From positions 1-32,014 of the forward strand of contig JAPLJI010000165.1 of assembly GCA_026388655.1 (NCBI GenBank): 32,014 nt of DNA, written 5' to 3'. The notes under the pieces are model-generated. The model searched no databases. It had not been told where the DNA came from and was given only the letters and a program-made list of their open reading frames with translations. The translations under genes were made by a program, and so were the position numbers. Position 1 is the first letter of the stretch; every line of letters starts with the position of its first letter. Of this stretch, positions 1 to 7,975 are shown in pieces. The stretch is from Pseudomonadota bacterium. Lineage in GTDB: Bacteria > Desulfobacterota > JAPLJL01.

Positions 1-64
1 CGCGCACCAGCTCGGTTTTCCCGTGGTCGATGTGACCGGCGGTCCCTATTACTAAATAACGCAT
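1..64 (-). CDS. selB: Selenocysteine-specific elongation factor SelB, N-terminal fragment
   Basis: Partial gene running off the left edge; only the first 21 codons are present. They read MRYLVIGTAGHIDHGKTELV, which contains the GHIDHGKT P-loop (G1) of translational GTPases in the form typical of SelB. SelB delivers Sec-tRNA to UGA codons that carry a SECIS element. It lies downstream of selA on the same strand, separated by 246 nt, which supports the call against EF-Tu or IF2. The family assignment rests on the motif plus this context; domains II-IV and the winged-helix tail are outside the window. Confidence 0.85.
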   Translation of the reverse strand, partial: MRYLVIGTAGHIDHGKTELVR

Positions 65-137
65 GATTTTTCTCTAAACCGAATTGTTAGCGGTTTTTTC
101 CATTCTCCCAATCCGCAAATGAGCGATAAAAAATTTT

Positions 138-249
138 CCCTTCCCTTCGATGGGAGGGGATAGAGGGAAGGGTGACCGATAACAATTTTCACCCTCTCCT
201 TCCTCCTCCCCCGTCCCCGCCCTTGACGGGGCAAGCCAAGGGGGAGGAG
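138..249. repeat. Two GC-rich hairpins between selA and selB
   Basis: The 246-nt gap between the two sel genes holds two strong inverted repeats. The first pairs 138-146 with 164-172 (9 bp, CCCTTCCCT/AGGGAAGGG). The second pairs 203-212 with 240-249 (10 bp, CTCCTCCCCC/GGGGGAGGAG) and has a further GC-rich inner pairing. Neither is followed by a clear T-tract, so they look more like dispersed hairpin repeats than terminators. They could still affect read-through from selA into selB. Confidence 0.6.
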
Positions 250-310
250 ATTAGGGACGCGGAAGATCTTTTCATTGTTTATACGAAAACTCAGTAATGT
301 TTGATTTTTG

Positions 311-1753
311 TTATCGTTGAGTCACTAACAAGGCATTCTTACTGGTCCGGCTGGAGAAGCTTTTAGACAATTCGCTGAAAACCCGCGCCACCTCCCCGAT
401 CTCCTCGGGAGAAATGGTGCGGAGGTCGAGGAGAAACCGATCTTCCTGGATCCTGCCGATGACCGGGGGTTCCCCGGCGCGGAAAGCAGCCGCGATTTCC
501 ACCGGGTTCAGGGCCGGATGGGTAAGCGCCACTACCAGGGTGGGAAGCTTTACCCCCGGGAAGGATCCGCCCCCGGGGGCGGATTCCTCCTCGTCCACCT
601 CGATCTTGAACCGGGCGCCGGGAGCGGCGGACTGCAGGCCCCGGGATAGTTTCCGGGCCCGTCCTTCCAGCTCGGCGCGGGGAATCTGCAGGGCCGAAAT
701 CACCGGGGGCACGTCACCGCCCCGGTAAATCCGCAGGGTCGCTTCCAGGCCGGCCAGGGAGAGCTTGTCGATCCGGAGGGCCCGGGCCAGCGGGTTTTTC
801 CGGATCCGGTCCAGAAGGTCTTTCCGGCCCAGGATGATCCCGGCCTGGGGACCGCCCAGAAGTTTATCCCCGCTGAAGGAAACCACGTCGACCCCCTGTT
901 TGAGGGCGAGAGAAACCCCGGGCTCTCCCGAGAGCTCCAGGCCCGGGATCGGCTGGAGCAGACCTGACCCCAGGTCCTCAAAAAACGGTAACTCCTTCTC
1001 CCGGGAGAGGGTCACGAGCTCGGCCCGGGAGGCCTGCGCGGTGAAACCCTCGATCCGGTAATTGCTCGGATGGGCCCGGAAAAGGAGCCCGGTTTGCGGA
1101 TTTATCGCCCGGGCATAATCCCGAATATAGGTGCGGTTGGTGGTTCCCACCTCCTTCAGAACCGCCCCGCTCTTCGCCATCACCTCGGGAAGCCGGAAAC
1201 TGCCGCCGATCTCGATGAGTTCGCCCCGGGAAACGATCACCTCCCGGCCCTCGGCCAGGGTGTTGATCACCAGGAGCACGGCCCCGGCGTTGTTATTCAC
1301 GACCAGGCCGGCTTCCGCCCGGACTAGTTCCCGGAAAAGCCCCTCGACATGATCGGAGCGTTCCCCGCGGCCGCCGGGCTCCAGCGCGAACTCCAGGTTG
1401 GTGTAGTCCCGGGCGGCCTCGATTATTTTTTCCACCGCCGAAGGAGCGATCCGGGCCCGGCCCAGGTTGGTATGGATGACCACCCCGGTCCCGTTGATCA
1501 CCCGGCGGAGTGAACCCCGGCCGGCCGCCGCGATTTCCTTCTTCACCCCTGAAACCAGTTCAGCCCGCTCGAGCGTTTTTTTCCGTTCCCCCTTCCGGAT
1601 CTTTTCCCGCTCCCGCGCCAGCACCTCCCGGATTGCCTTCACCACGATGGGGCGGCGGGGTGAACCCGGGATTTTTTTCAGTCCATCCCATTTGAGTATG
1701 TCGTCCACGCTCGGGAGGGACCGCAGCAGGTTTGTGGTCTCCTTTTTTTTCAT
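311..1753 (-). CDS. selA: L-seryl-tRNA(Sec) selenium transferase SelA
   Basis: Converts Ser-tRNA(Sec) to Sec-tRNA(Sec) using selenophosphate and PLP. The protein is 480 residues from the chosen start, normal for bacterial SelA. The N-terminal segment LLRSLPSVDDIL is typical of the family. NGTGVVIHTNLGRA and the SGDKLLGGPQAG segment (PLP lysine near residue 297) mark the fold-type I catalytic core. I chose the ATG at 1753 because GAGGAAA lies about 7 nt upstream. A longer reading from a TTG at 1801 adds 16 poorly conserved residues and has no ribosome binding site. selB follows downstream. No tRNA(Sec) gene or obvious selenoprotein gene is visible in this window. Confidence 0.95.
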   Translation of the reverse strand: MKKKETTNLLRSLPSVDDILKWDGLKKIPGSPRRPIVVKAIREVLAREREKIRKGERKKTLERAELVSGVKKEIAAAGRGSLRRVINGTGVVIHTNLGRARIAPSAVEKIIEAARDYTNLEFALEPGGRGERSDHVEGLFRELVRAEAGLVVNNNAGAVLLVINTLAEGREVIVSRGELIEIGGSFRLPEVMAKSGAVLKEVGTTNRTYIRDYARAINPQTGLLFRAHPSNYRIEGFTAQASRAELVTLSREKELPFFEDLGSGLLQPIPGLELSGEPGVSLALKQGVDVVSFSGDKLLGGPQAGIILGRKDLLDRIRKNPLARALRIDKLSLAGLEATLRIYRGGDVPPVISALQIPRAELEGRARKLSRGLQSAAPGARFKIEVDEEESAPGGGSFPGVKLPTLVVALTHPALNPVEIAAAFRAGEPPVIGRIQEDRFLLDLRTISPEEIGEVARVFSELSKSFSSRTSKNALLVTQR

Positions 1754-1805
1754 TGATGTTTCCTCGTTTTCAATTCCTAATCGTAATTGCTTCTTTTCCA
1801 ATGAC

Positions 1806-1990
1806 TCAATTTACGATTGTAGATTGACGATTGTAGATTACAAAACTTTTATAATAATTCAAAAGTCTCTTTATTTTCTTTGTTTTTCATTCGTCAATCG
1901 TAAATCGTCAATCGTCAATTCTTTTCAGTTTTTATTCGTCAATCGTCATTCGTCAACGTGTCCGCCGAAGCCTTGGCGAAGGTGGATCGT
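1806..1990. repeat. Heptad-type repeat tract in opposed orientation, with inserted hairpin
   Basis: The stretch is built from degenerate 7-mers of the type TTGACGA/ATGACGA. On the plus strand, 1806-1840 reads as the TTGACGA sense, while 1889-1922 and 1933-1957 read as its complement. The two halves could therefore pair as a long imperfect hairpin. A separate small hairpin of the CCGCCGAAGCCTTGGCGAAGG type (about 1961-1984) interrupts the tract. It begins directly after the stop codon of the small minus-strand gene ending at 1995. A similar tract sits at 2366-2400. Confidence 0.7.
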
Positions 1991-1994
1991 CAAT

Positions 1995-2282
1995 TTACTC
2001 CGTTCCCCAGTCGTCATCATTCTGATGGAGGGCAATCTTCAGCCCCAGGCTGTCCAGCTCGTCCTGCAAAGTCTCTTCCGCCTCGTCCAGAAAATATGAC
2101 AACTCCTCCGGGCGGCCAGAAGCCGTGATCAGAACGGTGACCTGATTCCCGTTCTCATCGGGTGGCAGGGATTCCAGGCGCACCTGGGGCAACCTGGCCA
2201 TCACCTGGTCGAGAATGGGTGAGAGGGTTGCCACTTTTACAAAATCCATGGAAACCATTCTTTTTTGCTGGCTGTTTGCCAT
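1995..2282 (-). CDS. Small hypothetical protein, 95 residues
   Basis: I do not recognise this protein. It is acidic and soluble, with no signal peptide or membrane segment. It reads as a beta-rich N-terminal half (VKVATLSPILDQVMARLPQV, then QVTVLITASG) followed by an acidic helix (PEELSYFLDEAEETLQDELD) and an acidic tail. The ATG at 2282 has AGGAT upstream at suitable spacing; a TTG one codon earlier is also possible. It lies on the same strand between the DUF362-type lipoprotein and selA, and both of its flanking gaps carry the same TTGACGA-type repeats. A real gene seems likely because the frame is clean and has a ribosome binding site, but homology is unknown. Confidence 0.6.
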   Translation of the reverse strand: MANSQQKRMVSMDFVKVATLSPILDQVMARLPQVRLESLPPDENGNQVTVLITASGRPEELSYFLDEAEETLQDELDSLGLKIALHQNDDDWGTE

Positions 2283-2365
2283 CAACTTTTATCCTAATCA
2301 AAATGGTTTGTCGGGTTTCTCTGGTTCAACTCAAAACTCGAATTTTTTTCTGACCTGCTTTGTTT

Positions 2366-2400
2366 TCATTCGTCAATCGTCATTCGTCATTCGTCAATTT
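2366..2400. repeat. Heptad-type repeat tract downstream of the DUF362 lipoprotein gene
   Basis: About five tandem degenerate heptads (CATTCGT, CAATCGT, CATTCGT, CATTCGT, CAATTT) end exactly at the stop codon of the minus-strand gene at 2400. The lead-in TTTGTTTTCATTCGTCAATC is almost the same as at 1879-1900, so the same repeat lies on both sides of the 95-residue gene. Confidence 0.7.
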
Positions 2401-4844
2401 TAGAGGCTCCAATCAATCTGGTCGCCCCGGGGCGTATAAAAAAGCTCGTTGGCCAGGACGAAGAAAAATTCCAGGTGGGGCAGGATCTGGTTCTGGACCC
2501 AGTGGGGAACAAAGTACTGGCTGAAGAGCAGTTTCTTCCAGAATTTCACCTCTGCCGGGGTCAGGGCGAACTCCTTGACCCGGGTTAAAAGCTCGGGAGG
2601 AAACTGCTCCGTGCCCTGGACCCAGGAGAAGGTGATCCCCTGGCCCTTGAGATTGATCTGGGCGTATTTCACTTCCTCGAAGGGATAGCCCAGGAGGATG
2701 GACCCCTGCTGGTCCGCCGCCAGCATGTCGTTGGAAACGATCAGGTAGTTTAGGCGGATCGGCACGCAGAGATGGGGCCCGAGTTCCCCGCAGGCCGCCC
2801 TCCCCCCGATGATGGAAATATCCGGGTTCATGGCCCGGGCCGCGGCCGCCACCACCGGGTCAATCTGGTCTAACTTCCGGTGGAAGATGGATTTCTTTCT
2901 TTCCGAAATGGCCCCGTACATGTTCTTCTCGGCCAGGGAGACCCCGCATTCCCAGTGATGCTTCGGCTGGGCGACGCTGATGATTTTATTCTGGGGATCC
3001 CGCAGGGGGGCGGGAACATCGAACGGGATGGTCCCGTCATAAGGGTGGAACTCCACCCGCGGCAGGTCGGAAAGGTTGACGAAATCCGCCCCCGTCCGGG
3101 CCAGGATCACATCGTAGCCCCGCTTCTTGAGCACGTCGTCATTCATCGTGTAGGTGCGCATGTTGGCTTCGCAGACATGGGGGATTCCCCCGATTTCCTG
3201 GACCGCCCGGATAATCCCTTCCACCACCAGTGGATCGGTATACGAAGCGGGCACTCCGGGAATCCCGCCGCCCAGGTTGACCTTGATGTAAACCTGGTCG
3301 CCGGGATTAATGATCTGGTCGATTCCAAAATTCTTGAGCAGCGCCTGGGTGGATGCCGCCACCTGGTTGGACAACTTTCCGATATAAACCCTGATGGTGG
3401 GTTTTAAAACCGGCTGATCGGTTTCGAAATAGGTTTCGCCCTCGCTCCGGGTAAACCAGGAGCTGAGCAATTGATTGAGCAGACGGTTCAGCTGGAAAGA
3501 ATCCGCCGGACGGTATCCTGAACCGTCGGTATTAACCTGGATGAGCCCGCCCAGGGAAGGATCCGGCAGGGCCAGGTAGTAAAAGGATATTCCCACCGGG
3601 ATGGCCGGGCTCGGGCCGATGTCGTCTTTGGGAATGCGAAGACCGGAAACCGCCTGCCCTCCGAAATTAACCGAATCGGGGAAATGGGCCGAATCCGAAT
3701 CGAAAATCACCTGGCCGTCGGCGTCCCCGGTTTCCGCCCGGGTCTCGCCCTCGACCAGAAATTCATATTTCCCCGGCGAAACCTGGACCCAATAGGGCAC
3801 CAGATCACGGATAGGCTTGGGGTTTTTAAAATACTCGGAGGGTTTGGCCCCCAGGGATTCCGGCAATTCGGCGATTCCGAGGAGGGTAAGCGCCGGATTG
3901 AAATCCGCCAGCGAAAAAACCTTGTCCTGCTGGAAAGCCTCGGCCGATTTCTTCAAGCTCCTGGCCAGCTCCTGGAAGAAACCGCGGGTGAATTCTTCGG
4001 TAAGCTTGATCCGGATCGGCCCGCTCCCCTCCCAATCGAGGAGCTTGAGCTTCTTGACCCCGATCACGATCTCGTCCCCGGCATCCAGCCCGTCGTTATC
4101 CTGGTCGGAAACGGAGAAGATCTCGGCGGGTCCGGGATTTTTCACCTGGCTTTTCTTCAGCAGCAGGTTTATCACCTCCGCGATCCCGTCCAGGCCGCCC
4201 GCGAACTCCCCGGGCACCAGTTTGATCCGGTCCCAATTCCTGGAGTCGGCGGCCAGAAATTCCGGATTGTCGGCAAAGACCTGGGCCAGGGGACGGATCA
4301 TCCAGACCGGGTTGGAATTCTGGTTGGGAATGGAGGAGAGACTGAGGAGGTCATCGAAACCCGCTTTCAGGCTGTGGGCCGTGAGGAAATCAAAAAGCCC
4401 GAGCAGCAGTCCGAAAATATTGGCCAGGTGCTTTCCGTCGAGCCCGTCCCAATTGTCCCCGAGCTCGACCTCCAGGATGGGGGCGGAATTTATCCCCAGC
4501 CGGAGGGGAAGGGAGGCCAGCTCGAACCGGCAGTTCCGGGAATGAATCTCCTCCCCCTGGTTGACGATTTCCTCGATCAGCGCCCGGAGGTTATCTGAGT
4601 TCCCCCGCAACAGGGATTCAACCAGGTTGGAAAGATCCAGAAGCGACTGGATATCGGCCAGGGTTGATCCCCAGAGCCCTGAGCAGTTATGCGGGTCTTG
4701 AAACAGGATTCTCTGGAATTCTGTTTTGGCCGCGGAGGCGTCCCCCAGGGCCAGGTATGTCTTGCCCTGTTCGACCGTCTGCGAAACATCCGGAGAAGAT
4801 TGTCCGCAGCCGAAAACCGCCAAGCAAACCAATAAAAATGTCAT
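2400..4844 (-). CDS. Large predicted lipoprotein with DUF362 domain
   Basis: An 814-residue protein with a short hydrophobic leader ending in a lipobox-like VFGC (Cys13), so probably a membrane-anchored lipoprotein. Residues 20-60 resemble a TPR unit (GKTYLALGDASAAKTEFQRIL). At residues 247-258, DQDNDGLDAGDE is a calcium-loop-like Asp-rich motif. Residues of roughly 490-740 match the DUF362 family (GDQVYIKVNLGGG, CGVSLAEKNMYG, IIGGRAACGELGPH), whose members are of unknown function and often accompany ferredoxins. No Cys-rich 4Fe-4S motif is visible here, unlike many DUF362 proteins. The leader lacks the usual positive N-terminus and no strong ribosome binding site is seen at 4844. Upstream in-frame codons stay open but offer no good start, so the exact start is uncertain. 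Confidence 0.8.
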   Translation of the reverse strand: MTFLLVCLAVFGCGQSSPDVSQTVEQGKTYLALGDASAAKTEFQRILFQDPHNCSGLWGSTLADIQSLLDLSNLVESLLRGNSDNLRALIEEIVNQGEEIHSRNCRFELASLPLRLGINSAPILEVELGDNWDGLDGKHLANIFGLLLGLFDFLTAHSLKAGFDDLLSLSSIPNQNSNPVWMIRPLAQVFADNPEFLAADSRNWDRIKLVPGEFAGGLDGIAEVINLLLKKSQVKNPGPAEIFSVSDQDNDGLDAGDEIVIGVKKLKLLDWEGSGPIRIKLTEEFTRGFFQELARSLKKSAEAFQQDKVFSLADFNPALTLLGIAELPESLGAKPSEYFKNPKPIRDLVPYWVQVSPGKYEFLVEGETRAETGDADGQVIFDSDSAHFPDSVNFGGQAVSGLRIPKDDIGPSPAIPVGISFYYLALPDPSLGGLIQVNTDGSGYRPADSFQLNRLLNQLLSSWFTRSEGETYFETDQPVLKPTIRVYIGKLSNQVAASTQALLKNFGIDQIINPGDQVYIKVNLGGGIPGVPASYTDPLVVEGIIRAVQEIGGIPHVCEANMRTYTMNDDVLKKRGYDVILARTGADFVNLSDLPRVEFHPYDGTIPFDVPAPLRDPQNKIISVAQPKHHWECGVSLAEKNMYGAISERKKSIFHRKLDQIDPVVAAAARAMNPDISIIGGRAACGELGPHLCVPIRLNYLIVSNDMLAADQQGSILLGYPFEEVKYAQINLKGQGITFSWVQGTEQFPPELLTRVKEFALTPAEVKFWKKLLFSQYFVPHWVQNQILPHLEFFFVLANELFYTPRGDQIDWSL

Positions 4845-4847
4845 TGC

Positions 4848-4865
4848 CCGATTTATCGGGCTTTT
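4848..4865 (+). terminator. Hairpin followed by T-run, at the start of the lipoprotein gene
   Basis: GCCCGAT-TT-ATCGGGC is followed by TTTT on the plus strand. It has terminator shape but no plus-strand gene lies before it. Read on the minus strand it sits 4 nt before the lipoprotein ATG, where it could block ribosome access. Its role is uncertain. Confidence 0.3.
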
Positions 4866-4973
4866 AAAGGCAAATATTTTAGCCCGACATACCCTGATAA
4901 AAATACTCCACCCCCAGTCCTTTCCACCTATACTTATGTTTGAATGTAGTCGACCGATTTATGTATCCTAACG

Positions 4974-5002
4974 TTGGTTCTCCTAGATAGATTCATTATA
5001 AT
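4974..5002 (+). promoter_or_regulatory. Candidate sigma-70-type promoter for mutM
   Basis: TTGGTT (4974-4979) and a perfect TATAAT (4997-5002) are 17 nt apart, 40 nt before the mutM start codon. The -35 box matches only at TTG. Confidence 0.5.
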
Positions 5003-5042
5003 TCCCCTCAAACTTTCTTCAAGGAAAACACCAGGTAACCGT

Positions 5043-5888
5043 ATGCCAGAGCTTCCTGAAGTTGAAACCGTCCGCCGGGGAATAGAGCCCGCCATCCGGG
5101 GAAAGCGCATCCTCTCGGCCGAGGTTCTCCCCGACCCCAAGGGGATCAGAACCCTGCGACGGGTTAAATCCACGCCGGTTTTCCGGAAGAGACTGGCCAA
5201 TCGAATCATTAAAAAGGTCGACCGGAGGGGTAAGTACCTCCTTTTATATCTCGACCGGGGTGAGATCCTGATTATTCACCTGGGAATGAGCGGCCGCCTG
5301 CTGATCCGCAAGCCATCGGATCCTCCCGATCCCCATACTCGAATGATCTTTCACCTGGAGAAGAAACTCGAGCTCCGGTTCGCCGATCCGCGGAAGTTCG
5401 GCGAGGTTTATCTTTTTTCACCTTCCCGGGGAGAAACCACGGTCAACCCCTTGAATCTCGGGCCGGAGCCCTTCGCCCCGGAAATCACCGCCGCCTGGCT
5501 CCTTTCCCGGTTGGCGAAAAGTTCCCGGGCGATCAAGGCCGCCCTCCTCGATCAAAACCTGATCGCGGGGATCGGCAACATTTACAGCGACGAAATCCTC
5601 CACGCCTCCCGGGTCCGTCCCGACCGCCAGGCCTCCTCAATTACCCGGGTGGAAGCGGATCGGATCGTGCGAAACACCCGGCGTATCCTGAAACTGGCCA
5701 TTTCCAAGCGGGGCACCACCGCGGGGGACGGTGTTTACCGCGATTCCCGGAATCAACCCGGCTCCTTCCAGAACCATCTCCGGGTTTACGCCCGGGAAGG
5801 GGAAGGCTGCTACAACTGCCGGGGAAAGATCGCCTCCCGCCCGATCGGCAGCCGCACCGCCCATTTCTGCCCCAAATGCCAGAAGTGA
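5043..5888 (+). CDS. mutM: Formamidopyrimidine-DNA glycosylase
   Basis: Base-excision repair enzyme that removes 8-oxoguanine and formamidopyrimidines and nicks the abasic site. The 281-residue protein starts MPELPEVETVRRG, carrying the catalytic Pro2 and Glu3 that become exposed after Met removal. The helix-two-turn-helix region reads ALLDQNLIAGIGNIYSDE. A C-terminal zinc finger uses Cys256, Cys259, Cys276 and Cys279. The start is fixed by Pro2 and by AGGT upstream; the longer frame from 4974 would bury Pro2 and is wrong. The next gene starts 10 nt after the stop, so co-transcription is possible, though its product is unrelated. Confidence 0.96.
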   Translation: MPELPEVETVRRGIEPAIRGKRILSAEVLPDPKGIRTLRRVKSTPVFRKRLANRIIKKVDRRGKYLLLYLDRGEILIIHLGMSGRLLIRKPSDPPDPHTRMIFHLEKKLELRFADPRKFGEVYLFSPSRGETTVNPLNLGPEPFAPEITAAWLLSRLAKSSRAIKAALLDQNLIAGIGNIYSDEILHASRVRPDRQASSITRVEADRIVRNTRRILKLAISKRGTTAGDGVYRDSRNQPGSFQNHLRVYAREGEGCYNCRGKIASRPIGSRTAHFCPKCQK

Positions 5889-5898
5889 AAGGAATTTT

Positions 5899-7713
5899 AT
5901 GGTACCTTATTATTTATTGATGATGAGAATGAATCCTCGAAAGTTCGCGGTTCTGATAACCTTGGCCGGGCTTGGGATGGGGGGGTTCGCGGGATGCCCC
6001 GGGCAGGGAGGCAGCAGAAAATGCACGGTTAATTCCGATTGCAACTTGGCGGCTCTGGAGTTCTGCGACCCGGCAGATCATGAATGTAAAACCTGCCAGC
6101 CGGACTGTGCCCAAACTGTTTGCGGGCCGGACCCGGTTTGCGGATCAAGCTGCGGGGATTGCAACCAGGTGGCTCTGGCGAACGGGGGCTTTGAGCTATC
6201 CGTTGAAAGCGGGGCGGAGCATCCCCCCTTTTGGTATATGGGATTTCGCACTTTACCTCTGCCTTCCGGGACTTATATTTGGTCCCTGGACTCGAGCGAA
6301 GCGGCCGAGGGCAGTCAGAGTCTTAAGCTTGAATTCAGCGAAGATTTCTTTTTCAGCCAGGTTTTACACCTGCCGGGAGCCCTGCTCGAAGGAAAACAAA
6401 TTTCATTTTCTCTTAAAGCCAGGCATGAGGGGGCGGTGGAACCGCCGATATTTTTTATCGCTGGTTATAACCCCGAGGTGATAGAGGCCGATCCTCTCCT
6501 CGGCCCGGGAGTAGTGGGAAGCTATGTCGCCCAGGCGGATCCCGAGGAGGGAGTCTGGAAGGAATATTCGGGATCATTCACGGCGACCGCGCCGGCCGCA
6601 GCGGTCTCCTTGATCCTCGGGGCTTTTGGAGCGGGAGGGACCGTGTGGTACGACGATGTCCGCGTCGAGGCCGATTCCTGGCTTCCGGGGGCCGGGCCGG
6701 ATCCGGACCAGGTGGACGTGCCGCTCGCCGCGCGCGCTTTTGAGACCGGATTTGTCTCCGAGTCACCGATGGATGTGTCCGATCTGGGCTATGAAAACCT
6801 CCTGGAAAACACGGCGGCCGCCGGAAGCGTGCTGAATATTTTCTTCCACGTCCGCTGGTGCCGCCACCGCCTGAGCACTACCCCCTGCGAAGAGGATTAT
6901 CCTCACTTCCTGAATCTCGAATTGGGCCGGAAGGCGCGGGCGCGGGGCTTGAAACTGGCCCTCACCCTCGATTTTACCCATGGCAGTCCGGAGGGGATTG
7001 GCAATCTTAACCTCCTGCCCGATGGAGGCAGTCCGGGAACCCTGCTTGACCCCGAGGTACGGGGGGCTTATCAGCAGGAGCTCCTCTGGCTCTTTGATGA
7101 GCTATTGCCGGAATATGTCCTGGTCGGGATTGAGGTGGACATTATGTATGGACGGCACCCCGAATGGTGGGATGCCTACCTCGAGATGGAGGGGGAAATC
7201 TATGATCTGATCAAGGAAAGAAATCCCGCGACCCATGTGACCGCCTACCATACCCTGTCCTGGTCGGTGGCCGAGGATGGCAGTTTGCGGGAGGAGGCGG
7301 CCCGGGTCTGGCGGCGGCTCATCCCGAAGATCGATTCCATTGCCTTCAGCACCTATCCCAATGTATCCCTCGACCCTCATCCGCCCCGAACCTTCCCCAG
7401 CGGCTATTTCTCCCGGCCCCGGGAGATCGCCCCCGAGCTGCCGATTCTGGTGCCCGAGTTTGGAGTGGCCGGCGGGGGAGACACGGGTTTTTCCGAGTCC
7501 GAGCAGGCCGGGATTCTTCGACAGATGCTCAAAGAGTTCGCCGCCGCGGATCCGGTAGCCTTGATCTGGTATTCGCTCTATGATCAGACCTACCTGGGGA
7601 GTCCTTCCTGGTTTAAACAGGCCTTCCGGTACTTTGGTATGTATGATTTTTCCGGCACCCCCAAGGAGGTTTTTATCCTCTGGAAAAAGGTTCACGAACT
7701 GCCGGTGGAATAG
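5899..7713 (+). CDS. Predicted lipoprotein with carbohydrate-binding-like and glycosidase-like barrel domains
   Basis: A 604-residue protein. The leader ends GGFAGC, with lipobox Cys33. Residues of roughly 40-90 form a Cys-rich segment (CTVNSDCN, CKTCQPDCAQTVC, CGSSCGDC) that suggests several disulfides. Next comes a beta-sandwich like CBM4/9 modules (NGGFELS to GGTVWYDDVRVEADSW, about 90-260). The C-terminal part looks like a TIM-barrel glycoside hydrolase: FFHVRW, a Glu in GIEVD (residue 412) and a second Glu in VPEFGV (residue 520) sit where the acid/base and nucleophile of clan-A enzymes would be. I infer a surface or periplasmic glycan hydrolase; the substrate is unknown. The start at 5899 has AAAGGA 5 nt upstream. 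The frame stays open upstream inside mutM, which is an artefact. Confidence 0.75.
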   Translation: MVPYYLLMMRMNPRKFAVLITLAGLGMGGFAGCPGQGGSRKCTVNSDCNLAALEFCDPADHECKTCQPDCAQTVCGPDPVCGSSCGDCNQVALANGGFELSVESGAEHPPFWYMGFRTLPLPSGTYIWSLDSSEAAEGSQSLKLEFSEDFFFSQVLHLPGALLEGKQISFSLKARHEGAVEPPIFFIAGYNPEVIEADPLLGPGVVGSYVAQADPEEGVWKEYSGSFTATAPAAAVSLILGAFGAGGTVWYDDVRVEADSWLPGAGPDPDQVDVPLAARAFETGFVSESPMDVSDLGYENLLENTAAAGSVLNIFFHVRWCRHRLSTTPCEEDYPHFLNLELGRKARARGLKLALTLDFTHGSPEGIGNLNLLPDGGSPGTLLDPEVRGAYQQELLWLFDELLPEYVLVGIEVDIMYGRHPEWWDAYLEMEGEIYDLIKERNPATHVTAYHTLSWSVAEDGSLREEAARVWRRLIPKIDSIAFSTYPNVSLDPHPPRTFPSGYFSRPREIAPELPILVPEFGVAGGGDTGFSESEQAGILRQMLKEFAAADPVALIWYSLYDQTYLGSPSWFKQAFRYFGMYDFSGTPKEVFILWKKVHELPVE

Positions 7714-7930
7714 AGAGAGGCTTCCGGAATGATAAATATATTTTAAATAATTCCGAAATCCTCATTCAGCATTCCGAATTCTGAATTCCGCACTCCGCAT
7801 TATTTAAGTCCCTTGGACCCTCGAACCCTTTATTTTCACCGCCTCCCGGGCTCTTATTGGCTTGCAATTTGACGCGAATTGACATAAATTAAAGTTTAAT
7901 GATGCTTACGCCTTATCAATTTACAATGGT
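7714..7930. other. Non-coding spacer with short direct repeats
   Basis: No gene is seen. Around 7759-7800 there are several near copies of ATTCCGAAT/ACTCCGCAT, a low-complexity dispersed-repeat style. TTGACG (7869) and TTGACA (7879) lie in an AT-rich stretch that could hold the phaR promoter, but no convincing -10 box can be assigned. Confidence 0.4.
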
Positions 7931-7958
7931 AACCCGGCCCCCAACCGGGTTGTTTTTT
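7931..7958 (+). terminator. Rho-independent terminator or attenuator 17 nt before phaR
   Basis: AACCCGG (7931-7937) pairs with CCGGGTT (7945-7951) across a 7-nt loop and is followed by G and six T. The ATG of phaR is at 7976 and its ribosome binding site directly follows the T-run. There is no room for a promoter between this hairpin and phaR. Either it ends the upstream lipoprotein transcript with substantial read-through, or it acts as a leader attenuator for phaR. Confidence 0.7.
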
Positions 7959-7975
7959 CTTGAGGGGAAGGAAAA

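Noticed and set aside
1806-2400. CRISPR-like array from the TTGACGA repeats
   Set aside because: Units are 7 nt, degenerate and contiguous, with no spacers and no cas genes.
3684-4598. Long plus-strand frames opposite the DUF362 lipoprotein and similar frames opposite other genes
   Set aside because: They are antisense shadows of GC-rich coding sequence without ribosome binding sites or recognisable motifs.
5731-5898. Extended start of the glycosidase-like lipoprotein inside mutM
   Set aside because: It overlaps the conserved mutM zinc finger in another frame; the ATG at 5899 has a ribosome binding site and gives a proper lipoprotein leader.
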